Shown: positions 33,401-40,436, counted from the stretch's first letter. The stretch: DNA of 40,561 nucleotides from Bacteroidales bacterium UBA1216 (GCA_002309255.1 DBXI01000014.1:1-40561); one strand, 5' to 3'. The notes: generated by a model not told the origin, from the sequence alone. Translations and numbers: made by a program.

Positions 33401-35388
33401 CAACGAATGAGCTGGTATGCTCGGAGATAACCTACGGCCAGACATTGGAGTCTTCCCTTATCTCGGGCAATCTGGTGATCACGGATATTATCCCCGACCC
33501 GACAGAGGCCGTATCCGGAACAATAGCATGGAAGAACAAAGACTATGTACCTTCAGTAGGCGAAAGTGCCACTGTTGTGTTCACGGCTGATGACGATACT
33601 TGGTTCCTGCCCGTAGAGATCAGTCTGCCTGTCACGGTTAACCCTGTTTCCGCAAAGACCTATGCTGCTACTGCTACTATAAGTGAGGGACAAACATTTG
33701 CTGATGCAATTCTTGACATTCAGAACGGAACGATTGGTCTGGATGACGAGACAGTAGAAGGTGAGTTCAGTTGGAATACTTCAGTTGAGCAGGACTTGGT
33801 TCCCGAAGAAGGAACTTACGAGTTGTCCGCCACCTTCACTTCGCACAACGCTAACTATCTTGGTAACTCGGATGTTCGCTGCACCGTGACTGTTGATCCG
33901 GCTACTGTATGGGACGGTTCGCAACCCGAAGATAACGACGAACGTGTAATCACCAACTCTGATGTAGTAGTAACAGGTACTATCACCCTCGGCGGTCTGA
34001 CCATCAATGCCGGTAACACGGTCACCGTCAAAGACGGCGCTACACTTAACATCGGCGACAACAACTCGCTGAACCGTGCAACATATGGTAACATCATTGT
34101 TGAGGCCGGCGGTAAACTGAACATCGGCACAGGTGAGGTGAAGGTCAACGACTTCACGCTGCACTCAGGATTTGGTGGCGACAATGCTCCGAAATCAGGT
34201 CAAGTATCCGGCCATCAGAAGCTTACTTCCAAGGGCAATGCATACTTTGTGCTTGATTTGGATTCGGAAGGTGCTGCTTCTTACGGCTGGTACAGTTTCA
34301 CAGTTCCTTTCCCTGTTGACGCTCTGCGCGGCATCACGCGCTACGAGAACGGTGCATGGCAGACGATCACCAACGAGGTGAACTACGCTATCATGGATTA
34401 TCATGAGGACCTGCGTGCACAAGGCAAGTATGGCTGGAAAAAGTACAGAGGCGTTTTGCGGCCGGGTGTTGGCTATCTGATGACAGTGGAGAATGCTGTG
34501 AACACCTATCGTTTCAAGATGATTGATGGGGGTGCCTTCAATGCCAATATGCAACAAGCCCTGACCGCCTCCGAAGGTGACGGCGTGGACAACGGCTGGA
34601 ACAGTATAGGTAACGGAACGATGTCGTATGTGACCTATAACGAGAAACCGCGTTATGCACAGCTGCTTAACCATAAGGACAACAGCTACGAGATCATCCG
34701 CACCGAGAGCTACAACTTCGTGGTTGGTGCTGCGTACTTCGTACAAGCTACAGCCAACAGCACGATTGTTATGCGTGATGCCAGCGCAGCCACAACAGGT
34801 CTGCTGCGTGCTCCTGAGCGCCAGCAAGAAGGCAGTGACATCTGCGACATTGATCTCTCGCTCCGCGCTAATGGAAAGACCTGCGACCGACTGTTCGTAA
34901 CATGCGACGAGGAGGCTACGATGAACTACACCATCGGTCGTGATGTGCAGAAGATGGGGACCACCACCGGTGCATCGGTAGCACGTATGTGGGCAAATGC
35001 CAAGGGATCTGTTCTCGGTGCAGTAGATATGCCGTTCAGCGGCGACAAGACCATCATCCCGATGAGCCTCTATGCGCCCAAAGCCGGCGAATACACCATC
35101 GCTATCGATAATAACCCGACCGAGGATATCTATCTCACTCGCGATGGCGTGATCGTATGGGATCTGAGCATGAGCGACTACACACTCGACCTCAATGCCG
35201 GCACAGACAATACGTATGCGCTGCTCGTAACCCGTAGGGTTAAGGACACTGCTACCGGCATCGATGCTTTGGATAGCGACAATCGCGGCACAGATTTTGT
35301 AGTGAAAAAGATTGTGAACGGTCAACTCTTCATCCTGCGCGATGGCGTGATGTATGATGCGCAGGGTAAGAAGGTAACAACATTCTAA
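30484..35388 (+). CDS. Giant secreted protein with InlB-type B-repeats and Ig/MBG-like modules
   Basis: The 1634-residue protein has a signal peptide (MKHIFTLFNQSIKKPLLLAC ... NAWG, about 1-31). Three or four InlB/Listeria-Bacteroides B-repeats lie at about 160-395 (TYTIKFDANNENASG, TYTITFNGNNNSSG, KYTVTYNANGGDCS, each ending in AxW). Ig-like and MBG-type domains follow (about 720-1140, with repeated ITWEQNQ, VTFRATQPGN, YGQTLESSLI). A short repetitive beta segment (about 1160-1225, GGLTINAGNTVTVKDGATLN) precedes a C-terminal beta region. The end GQLFILRDGVMYDAQGKKV is shared in form with the 548-residue protein. No enzyme motif is visible; a surface adhesin or matrix role is likely. The frame starts 35 codons earlier, but that start would leave only about 8 nt of leader and bury the signal peptide. 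Confidence 0.87.
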   Translation: MKHIFTLFNQSIKKPLLLACALLAMSGNAWGKSKTFYSKCVVKSQPAAGGYVYVAKSGQTSVDYKLTDDNSKQDGSSTWFPGFPLYQSEPQSKTFDFYAYQKANDGYSFSGWNTDENATSGSTTTENYNEWFTDYPYYPLSVRATSTNSNSPTTTTYYAIFTPHTYTIKFDANNENASGNTSEMSCTYDEDAKSLSANGFSLVGYTFSGWNTKDDGTGTSYTDKQNVNNLTTDDNVDVILYAQWTPNTYTITFNGNNNSSGSMTDQVFTYDVPQNLKSNAYARKYTVTYNANGGDCSKSSEDATFTFDGWSTVKDGDRVYTDAQANLKNLTAENGKKIELFARWTGGRITLPVATKEGKVFDGWYIGDATDPIGTDGSEYAPTANVTLVAHWTDIASPRYTWNGETTYLVGDASLDLDNLWISGNKGTEKQFTLVSFTPAAGNHSGATAPSIKDKKLSLGQAGDIVVRVTQEAATYYLAGEAELTIHVDRHPNTILVKGEENYRKAIEIDSYDTDFTFTATNTDYTNYPISVEQIEGLNIATYYPQPDKRFVYSARISGEAAWQVSQAETYYYEGATNVFYIDVRLAEEVTCYILENQSDEKGEKLGRTTHEHTWTEENVAGVVSFDVCYNSGIAFDQAYAVEQYLNGEWKNLTGKRTDISTSYQTKTFKLNPAAKGVRFWASGSVQDKFKNVSVTRYTYLNLSEESFTFDKTNDNKPIYNNVEVSKTFTINYSMPQNGTQINISSTHPAFKVSPTKLSNTGCKSSTNNVITVTYSSDEAGTHEGKIVVNNEVFYKEIAVIGTTIKKDQTITWEQNQDVKTTDNLVLSATSDSELAVEYTVVEGSAATVDKTTGAVTIITEGDVTFRATQPGNKYFYAAKDVDLTFTISKVTPTITTNPTASDVLLPATLATSTLTGGSASVEGSFAWQNTSTAVERNNTGYTVVFTPTNTNWYTTQTCTVVVGIEKYVPEITTNELVCSEITYGQTLESSLISGNLVITDIIPDPTEAVSGTIAWKNKDYVPSVGESATVVFTADDDTWFLPVEISLPVTVNPVSAKTYAATATISEGQTFADAILDIQNGTIGLDDETVEGEFSWNTSVEQDLVPEEGTYELSATFTSHNANYLGNSDVRCTVTVDPATVWDGSQPEDNDERVITNSDVVVTGTITLGGLTINAGNTVTVKDGATLNIGDNNSLNRATYGNIIVEAGGKLNIGTGEVKVNDFTLHSGFGGDNAPKSGQVSGHQKLTSKGNAYFVLDLDSEGAASYGWYSFTVPFPVDALRGITRYENGAWQTITNEVNYAIMDYHEDLRAQGKYGWKKYRGVLRPGVGYLMTVENAVNTYRFKMIDGGAFNANMQQALTASEGDGVDNGWNSIGNGTMSYVTYNEKPRYAQLLNHKDNSYEIIRTESYNFVVGAAYFVQATANSTIVMRDASAATTGLLRAPERQQEGSDICDIDLSLRANGKTCDRLFVTCDEEATMNYTIGRDVQKMGTTTGASVARMWANAKGSVLGAVDMPFSGDKTIIPMSLYAPKAGEYTIAIDNNPTEDIYLTRDGVIVWDLSMSDYTLDLNAGTDNTYALLVTRRVKDTATGIDALDSDNRGTDFVVKKIVNGQLFILRDGVMYDAQGKKVTTF

Positions 35389-35400
35389 ATCGGCAACACA

Positions 35401-35553
35401 ATGCAACAGACAACAAATAGAACATACGTCTCACCCGTAACAGAGGTGCATAGCCTGGCGAGCGGTTATCTCATGGAGCTGGCAGGGTCGCCTACAGCAC
35501 CGCAGCCGTCGCAAGGGGCACCTATCCGCCATCCGATAGAAGTGTACGGATGA
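35401..35553 (+). CDS. 50-residue peptide ORF, coupled to the giant surface protein gene
   Basis: This 50-codon ORF starts 12 bp after the stop codon of the giant gene and is followed by a strong terminator, so the two share one transcript. The peptide begins MQQTTNRTYVSPVTEVHSLA, continues SGYLMELAGSP, and ends in a Pro/Gln/Gly-rich tail and EVYG. It has no signal peptide or cysteine. From memory, short Bacteroidales ORFs of the form Y-x-x-P...L/E...GSP occur next to surface-protein genes, but I cannot check this here and know of no function. Possibilities are a small partner protein, a peptide precursor cut near SGYLMELAGSP, or a non-functional ORF. Confidence 0.6.
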   Translation: MQQTTNRTYVSPVTEVHSLASGYLMELAGSPTAPQPSQGAPIRHPIEVYG

Positions 35554-35605
35554 TGCGCGATTTAGCGCAAAAAACGTGAATATTCAGGCAAAAGTTTGAA
35601 TTATA

Positions 35606-35647
35606 AAAAAAAATCCCACAAAAATTTGCATTTGTGGGATTTTTTTT
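35606..35647. terminator. Bidirectional-looking terminator overlapping the next promoter
   Basis: ATCCCACAAA (35613-35622) pairs perfectly with TTTGTGGGAT (35631-35640). An A-run precedes it (35606-35612) and a T-run follows (35640-35647), so the stem can extend to about 17 bp around an 8-nt loop. Confidence 0.88.
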
Positions 35648-35656
35648 GTATCTTTG
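35625..35656 (+). promoter_or_regulatory. Promoter for the partner-switch/alarmone operon
   Basis: TTTG (35625-35628) lies in the loop of the terminator hairpin. After a 20-bp spacer that contains the terminator's right arm and T-tract comes TATCTTTG (35649-35656). Confidence 0.8.
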
Positions 35657-35753
35657 CAGCGCTTTTTGTAATGAACGCATATAGCGCGCCTGAATACGCG
35701 CTCGTATGTGCGTCCGTTTGGTATGAGATTAACCCGTACACAACAGTGTGATC

Positions 35754-37964
35754 ATGAAACCCAACGATAATAATTCCATGCGCACCCGCTCCGGTCTGTG
35801 GGTCATCCTTGTGGCTGCTATAGTGCTTGAGGCCATAGCGTGCGTGCAGTTCTTCTACACGCGCAGTGCGCTGCGCAGGGAGGCGGAGAAGCGCGCGCGC
35901 ACCGAGCTCAAGCGCGCCGAGCAGGAGATAGAGAAGCACACCGTAGAGATGGAGACCGCCGCTAAGATGTTAGCCATGCTGGCAGAGCAGCATGTCAATA
36001 ATCCGGACTCTATCCATTACGCCACACGTGCCATCGTACGCACCATACGTAACACCAGCAGCGTGGCTGTTGCCTATATCCCCAGTTACTTTGAGGGGAA
36101 AAAACTCAAGGCGACTGGGGAACGGATCGGAGAATATTTCGAGGTATGCAGCAGCCGCATCACGGAGGATAGCATCTTCACCCGCCAGATAGGTAGTGCG
36201 GAGCACGACTACACGCAGATGGAGTGGTACCTGAACGGCATCCAAACCGACAGTTGCACATGGTGCGAGCCTTACCTGGACGACTCGGGTTCGCAGACCT
36301 GGGTGGTGAGTTGCTCCTGCCCCGTGCATGATAGCGATGGCAAGATAGTGGCGGTAGTATGCGTAGATATGTCGCTCGACTACCTGCAGCAGCTCTCCGA
36401 CTACCTGCATGTGTATCAGGACAGCTATTGCTCCATTAGCTCGGCTACGGGGCAAGAGATAGTGGCTAGTCCCGACACGACGGCCGGACGCCGGTACGAG
36501 ATCTTCGACGAGGATATAGATGCTACAGGCTGGAAGATGACGATCATCGTTCCTGCCGAGGTGATCTACGCCGAGCTCAAGCGCGTCGGCCTGCTAGTGA
36601 CGATCATGATGCTTATCGGCTTGGCGCTACTGGTATTCATCCTGCTGCGTTCGGCGAAGAACCTGGTTAATCTGGTTAACTTGAGTAACCAACAGGAGCG
36701 CATAGAGAGCGAGTTGAGCATTGCTCGGAACATACAGATGGCTATGCTGCCCACACGTTTTCCGCCCTTCCCCGACTTCCCGAACCTGAGCGCCTTTGGC
36801 GAGGTGATCCCTGCCAAAGAGGTAGGCGGTGACCTGATCGACTTCTATATCCGCGACCGTAAGCTCTTCTTCTGCATTGGCGACGTGAGCGGCAAAGGCG
36901 TTCCGGCCGCACTGGTGATGGCAGTCACACGCTCGCTCTTCCGCAGCTTCACCTCGTACATCGACAGCCCTGCGAAGATCGTGTGGGAGATGAACGAGCG
37001 CCTGAGCAGCGAGAGCAATGAGCAGAATATGTTCGTCACGATGCTCGTGGGCGCACTCGACCTCACCACAGGCGAGCTCCGCTACTGCAACGCAGGCCAC
37101 GATGCACCTATCCTCCTGCCGGTAGAGAATATGCTGACTGATCAAACGCCATGTACCCTCTTGCCCTGCGAGGCTAATCTGCCGTTGGGCGTGATGCAGG
37201 GCTTTACGTTCAGCGAGCAGTCGGCTAAGTTGGAGGAAGGCGAGACCTTGTTCCTGTACACCGATGGCCTGACCGAGGCGGAGAACAGCGCGCATGAACA
37301 GTTCGGTATGCAACGCATACAGGAGCAGTTGGCTACGGGCAGCGAGGTGTCCGCCACGCCGCGCGAACGCATTTTGTCTATGCAGCAGGCGGTGGCCAAC
37401 TTCGTGCGTGACGCCGATCAGAGCGACGACCTGACGATGTTCGCCGTGCAACTGCTGGAGCGTACCGCAGAACAAGGAACAAAGAACAAAGAACAAGGAG
37501 CAAAGAGTAAAGAACAAACAACAATGAATAAGGCACAAGAACCAAAGAGCAAAGGCAGCGGCGAGCACTTCTCGCTCGTGATGCGCAACGATATACAGCA
37601 GATACCTACGCTGGCCGAGTGGGTGGATATGATCGGACTGCCCGATGAGTTGAATATGCCCATCAACCTCGCCCTGGAGGAGGCGGTGAGCAACGTGATG
37701 CTCTACGCTTACCCTGACACCAACTCCGGGCGGGTGCTCGTAGAGGCTGAGAAGACAACTGACAGGGTCACTTTCATCATCTCCGACAGCGGCGTTGCGT
37801 TCGACCCCACCAAGCAGAAAGAGGCAGATATAACCCTGTCCGTCGAGGAGCGCGCGATAGGCGGGTTAGGTATCCATCTGGTGCGACAACTGATGGACGA
37901 AGTCCATTACGAACGCAAACAGGAGAAGAACATTCTTACGCTGGTGAAGATGTTAAACAGTTAA
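35754..37964 (+). CDS. Membrane RsbU-RsbW fusion: SpoIIE-type phosphatase with C-terminal anti-sigma kinase-like ATPase
   Basis: The 736-residue protein has one membrane helix near 15-38, a Cache-like extracytoplasmic sensor (about 40-275), and a second helix near 285-305 (LVTIMMLIGLALLVFILL). A coiled linker leads into a SpoIIE/PP2C phosphatase domain (about 325-570). Metal-binding acidic residues lie in KEVGGDLIDF, CIGDVSGKGV, YTDGLTEAE and QSDDLTMF. Residues about 574-599 are encoded by 11 consecutive heptamers. A HATPase domain of RsbW/SpoIIAB type ends the protein (about 610-736), with N-box LALEEAVSNVMLYAY, DSGVAFDP and GGLGIHLVRQL. It should dephosphorylate and bind the STAS protein encoded next. 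A GTG at 35748 is an alternative start. Confidence 0.9.
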   Translation: MKPNDNNSMRTRSGLWVILVAAIVLEAIACVQFFYTRSALRREAEKRARTELKRAEQEIEKHTVEMETAAKMLAMLAEQHVNNPDSIHYATRAIVRTIRNTSSVAVAYIPSYFEGKKLKATGERIGEYFEVCSSRITEDSIFTRQIGSAEHDYTQMEWYLNGIQTDSCTWCEPYLDDSGSQTWVVSCSCPVHDSDGKIVAVVCVDMSLDYLQQLSDYLHVYQDSYCSISSATGQEIVASPDTTAGRRYEIFDEDIDATGWKMTIIVPAEVIYAELKRVGLLVTIMMLIGLALLVFILLRSAKNLVNLVNLSNQQERIESELSIARNIQMAMLPTRFPPFPDFPNLSAFGEVIPAKEVGGDLIDFYIRDRKLFFCIGDVSGKGVPAALVMAVTRSLFRSFTSYIDSPAKIVWEMNERLSSESNEQNMFVTMLVGALDLTTGELRYCNAGHDAPILLPVENMLTDQTPCTLLPCEANLPLGVMQGFTFSEQSAKLEEGETLFLYTDGLTEAENSAHEQFGMQRIQEQLATGSEVSATPRERILSMQQAVANFVRDADQSDDLTMFAVQLLERTAEQGTKNKEQGAKSKEQTTMNKAQEPKSKGSGEHFSLVMRNDIQQIPTLAEWVDMIGLPDELNMPINLALEEAVSNVMLYAYPDTNSGRVLVEAEKTTDRVTFIISDSGVAFDPTKQKEADITLSVEERAIGGLGIHLVRQLMDEVHYERKQEKNILTLVKMLNS
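37474..37550. repeat. Eleven in-frame heptamers linking phosphatase and kinase-like domains
   Basis: AAGGAAC, AAAGAAC, AAAGAAC, AAGGAGC, AAAGAGT, AAAGAAC, AAACAAC, AATGAAT, AAGGCAC, AAGAACC, AAAGAGC: 77 bp with no slip in period. It encodes a Lys/Gln/Asn/Glu-rich linker. The unit is the same AAAGARC word found in the intergenic elements of this operon. Confidence 0.96.
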
Positions 37965-37990
37965 ATTGTTAAATCGTTAAATAGTTAGAT
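37951..37990. repeat. Octamer array across stop/start junction
   Basis: TGTTAAAC, AGTTAAAT, TGTTAAAT, CGTTAAAT, AGTTAGAT: five 8-bp units. The fusion gene's TAA (37962-37964) lies in the second unit, and the array ends three bases before the STAS start codon. Confidence 0.92.
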
Positions 37991-37993
37991 AAT

Positions 37994-38293
37994 ATGAAAA
38001 TTTCTATTGAAAACGGCGACCCTATTGTTGCCCGTCTGGAAGGCAGATTAGACACCGCTGCGGCTGTGGAGATCACGCCCGACTTCCAAGCCCTGGCCGA
38101 GCAGGCTGCGGGACACATCGTGCTTGACTGCACTGATCTGGCGTATATATCCTCGTCCGGATTGCGCCTGTTCCTCTCCCTGCGCAAGGCTTCCGCAGCC
38201 AAAGGTGGCAAGCTGCAGGTGCGTAACATCAGCAACGACATCCGTCAGGTGTTCATGATGACAGGATTCATAAGTTTGTTCGAAATAATTTAA
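37994..38293 (+). CDS. STAS-domain anti-sigma factor antagonist (RsbV/SpoIIAA-like)
   Basis: The 99-residue single-domain STAS protein has the strand-helix pattern MKISIENGDPIVARLEGRLD. The phosphorylation loop is DLAYISSSGLRLFLSL (about 48-63); the Ser in the SSSGLR stretch is the usual phospho-acceptor. KLQVRNISNDIRQVFMMTGF forms the last strand and helix. It is expected to be phosphorylated by an RsbW-type kinase and dephosphorylated by an RsbU-type phosphatase, both of which are in the protein encoded directly upstream. The partner it frees or binds downstream is not evident: no sigma factor gene is in view. Confidence 0.92.
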   Translation: MKISIENGDPIVARLEGRLDTAAAVEITPDFQALAEQAAGHIVLDCTDLAYISSSGLRLFLSLRKASAAKGGKLQVRNISNDIRQVFMMTGFISLFEII

Positions 38294-38347
38294 GGCCGGC
38301 CTGCGGCCTGAAAGAGCAAAGACCGTTTCACTGAAAGAGCAAAGATT
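38293..38347. repeat. Palindrome/heptamer intergenic element
   Basis: AGGCCGGCCTGCGGCCTGAA and AGAGCAAAGAC form a 31-bp block (38293-38323) that is repeated exactly at 39423-39453. A second CTGAAAGAGCAAAGA unit ends two bases before the next ATG. GGCCGGCC-TGC-GGCC is a strong palindrome. Confidence 0.88.
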
Positions 38348-39424
38348 ATGGATCTTCATACGGAATTTCTGCTGGAGCAATACGATGAATTGCGGCCTAC
38401 GCTGGAGCGGATGTTGGGGCTGGTGACCAACCTGATGGAGCAGACATTGCAGAACAACAACATCGAGGTCACGACCGTCAAGGCGCGCATCAAGACGCGC
38501 AAGAGCTTGGCGGGCAAGTTAGTGCTGAAGGGCAGCAAGTACGCTGACGTGACCGACATCACCGATCTGCTCGGTGCGCGTGTGATCACGTATTACACCG
38601 ATGATGTGGATCGCATAGCCTCCATCGTTGAGCAGCTCTTCGACATCGACTGGGACAACTCCGTCGATAAGCGCCGGCTGCACGACCTGGACAGCTTTGG
38701 CTACAACTCGCTGCACTACATCTGCCGTCTGCCCAAGACCGTGATCAATGACCCTGAGCACCCCGAACTGAACACTATCCGCTTCGAGTTGCAGCTACGC
38801 ACCACCGTGCAGCACGCTTGGGCAGCTATCTACCACGACATAGGCTACAAGACCGGCGTGGAGATCCCACAAGAGTACCTGCGGCAGATGAACCGTCTGG
38901 CAGGTATGCTGGAACTGGCGGATGATGAGTTCAGCCGTATCCGTATAGCGATCACAGACTACCGCCGCCGCGTACAGCAGCTCGTGCAGGACGGACAGCT
39001 CGACAACGTCCAGCTCGATGGCGACACCTTCAGCAGTTACCTGAAGGCTAAGCCCTTCGATAGCCTGAACCGCCGCATTGCTGCACTCAACCAGGCTGAG
39101 ATACAAGAGGTGCCGCTCATTAGTTACCTGGGCGTATTTAAGACCATGGGCTGCAAGACGCTCGGCGACGTTGATCGCCTGCGCAAGCAGTACACCGACG
39201 AGGCGTACTACCTGGCGCGTCACCAGCTCGGAAATACTGACCTGGACATCCTCTCGTCCGCCGTTGGCGTGCAGAACATCTGCATCGTATATATCCTGGC
39301 GCAGGGCGGAGGCAAGATAGGACTGACGCGCCTGTTCAATGCTATTAATGGCGAAGGAGCGCAGAACGAGTTCCTCGCACAAGCCGCCTTCGACGCGGCG
39401 AAGAACCTGCCGTTCATGAAGTAG
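38348..39424 (+). CDS. RelA/SpoT-domain (p)ppGpp synthetase-like protein
   Basis: The 358-residue cytoplasmic protein has a RelA/SpoT nucleotidyltransferase domain (about 20-190). Substrate-binding and core motifs are RIKTRKSLAGKL (about 38-49), DITDLLGARVITYYTDDVDR (about 68-87), FGYNSLHYICRLP (about 117-129) and FELQLRTTVQHAWAAIYHDI (about 146-165) followed by GYK. It lacks the TGS and ACT domains of long RSH enzymes, so it is a small-alarmone-synthetase type, but a helical C-terminal extension (about 190-358) is longer than in RelQ/RelP. No HD hydrolase domain is present; one is encoded two genes downstream. It should make (p)ppGpp from ATP and GTP/GDP. Confidence 0.88.
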   Translation: MDLHTEFLLEQYDELRPTLERMLGLVTNLMEQTLQNNNIEVTTVKARIKTRKSLAGKLVLKGSKYADVTDITDLLGARVITYYTDDVDRIASIVEQLFDIDWDNSVDKRRLHDLDSFGYNSLHYICRLPKTVINDPEHPELNTIRFELQLRTTVQHAWAAIYHDIGYKTGVEIPQEYLRQMNRLAGMLELADDEFSRIRIAITDYRRRVQQLVQDGQLDNVQLDGDTFSSYLKAKPFDSLNRRIAALNQAEIQEVPLISYLGVFKTMGCKTLGDVDRLRKQYTDEAYYLARHQLGNTDLDILSSAVGVQNICIVYILAQGGGKIGLTRLFNAINGEGAQNEFLAQAAFDAAKNLPFMK

Positions 39425-39488
39425 GCCGGCCTGCGGCCTGAAAGAGCAAAGACAGCAGCCAAGTTTGGCTGCTGAAAGAACAAAGACT
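39423..39488. repeat. Palindrome/heptamer intergenic element
   Basis: An exact 31-bp copy of 38293-38323 (starting within the synthetase's TAG stop) is followed by GCAGCC-AAGTTT-GGCTGC and CTGAAAGAACAAAGAC. Confidence 0.88.
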
Positions 39489-39503
39489 ATAAATCACACA
39501 CAT

Positions 39504-40373
39504 ATGAACCCCATACTAATTGACCTCAATGACTATATCCGCACCGGCGAAGGAGCCAATGGTGCCAGTTTTAACCACAAGACCGACCCGTCGATCATGA
39601 TGAAGCTCTACTTCCGCAACTTCGAGGCAGCAGCCTTGGAGCTGGAGCTGGCGCAGAAGGTGTACAAGATGGGGATCCCCACGCCCGAGCCCGGCGATCT
39701 GGTGACAGACGGCAAGCAGGTGGGTATTCGCTTCAAGCGTGTGGAGGGTAAGAAATCGTACTCGCGTGCCTGCGGCGACAACCCCGAGCGTGCCGAGGAG
39801 TACGGCCGTGAGTTCGCACAGCTGTGCAAACGCTTGCACTCCATCCACGTGGACACCACGCAGTTTGAGAGCGTCAAGGATCGCCTGTACAACATGCTGG
39901 CAGCCAACCCCGACTTCACGTCCGAACAGAAGCAGAAACTGCGCGACTACATCGCTTCAGCACCTGATGCCGACACTGCTATCCACGGCGATCTTCAGTT
40001 CGGCAACGGCATCTTCACCGAGAAGGATGGCGTGCGCACGCAGTACTTCATCGACCTGGGCGACTTCTGCTACGGCTACCCGATGTTCGACATAGGGATG
40101 GTTTACCTGTGCTGCTGCCTGAACGATGAGGCGTGGACGCAGGAGGTGAACCATATGTCCAACGCCACGGCGCGCCGTTTCTGGGACGGGTTTGCGCCCG
40201 AGTACTTCCTGAAGCCCGACTGCCCCGTTGCAGGTTTTGGTCCCGGATCAGATCTCAACGAGATAGAGCGCCTGGTACGTATCTATGCCGGCCTGAAGAC
40301 GATCATGATCGAACGCGACACCCACTTCCCGATGCCCCAATTCCGTGCTATGTTGGAGGGGACGATTTATTAG
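39504..40373 (+). CDS. APH-like kinase, TIGR02172 family
   Basis: The 289-residue soluble protein has the aminoglycoside phosphotransferase/choline kinase fold. The nucleotide region contains MMKLYFRNFEAAALELELAQ (Lys for ATP phosphates). The catalytic loop is IHGDLQFGNGIF (about 166-177; HGDxxxxN), and the metal-binding Asp is in FIDLGDFCYGYPMFDIG (about 187-203). It matches the TIGR02172 putative kinase family, whose substrate is unknown. The start at 39504 avoids codons derived from the upstream repeat. It sits between the alarmone synthetase and the HD hydrolase, so a role in the same response is inferred only from position. Confidence 0.82.
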   Translation: MNPILIDLNDYIRTGEGANGASFNHKTDPSIMMKLYFRNFEAAALELELAQKVYKMGIPTPEPGDLVTDGKQVGIRFKRVEGKKSYSRACGDNPERAEEYGREFAQLCKRLHSIHVDTTQFESVKDRLYNMLAANPDFTSEQKQKLRDYIASAPDADTAIHGDLQFGNGIFTEKDGVRTQYFIDLGDFCYGYPMFDIGMVYLCCCLNDEAWTQEVNHMSNATARRFWDGFAPEYFLKPDCPVAGFGPGSDLNEIERLVRIYAGLKTIMIERDTHFPMPQFRAMLEGTIY

Positions 40374-40434
40374 ACCGCTACGCTGAAAGAACAAAGACCG
40401 CAGCCATGCTTGGCTGCTAAAAGAACAAAGACTT
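40374..40434. repeat. Palindrome/heptamer intergenic element
   Basis: ACCGCTACGCTGAAAGAACA then AAGACCGCAGCC-ATGCTT-GGCTGC and TAAAAGAACAAAGAC. It fills the gap from the kinase stop codon to the next ATG. Confidence 0.86.
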
Positions 40435-40436
40435 AT

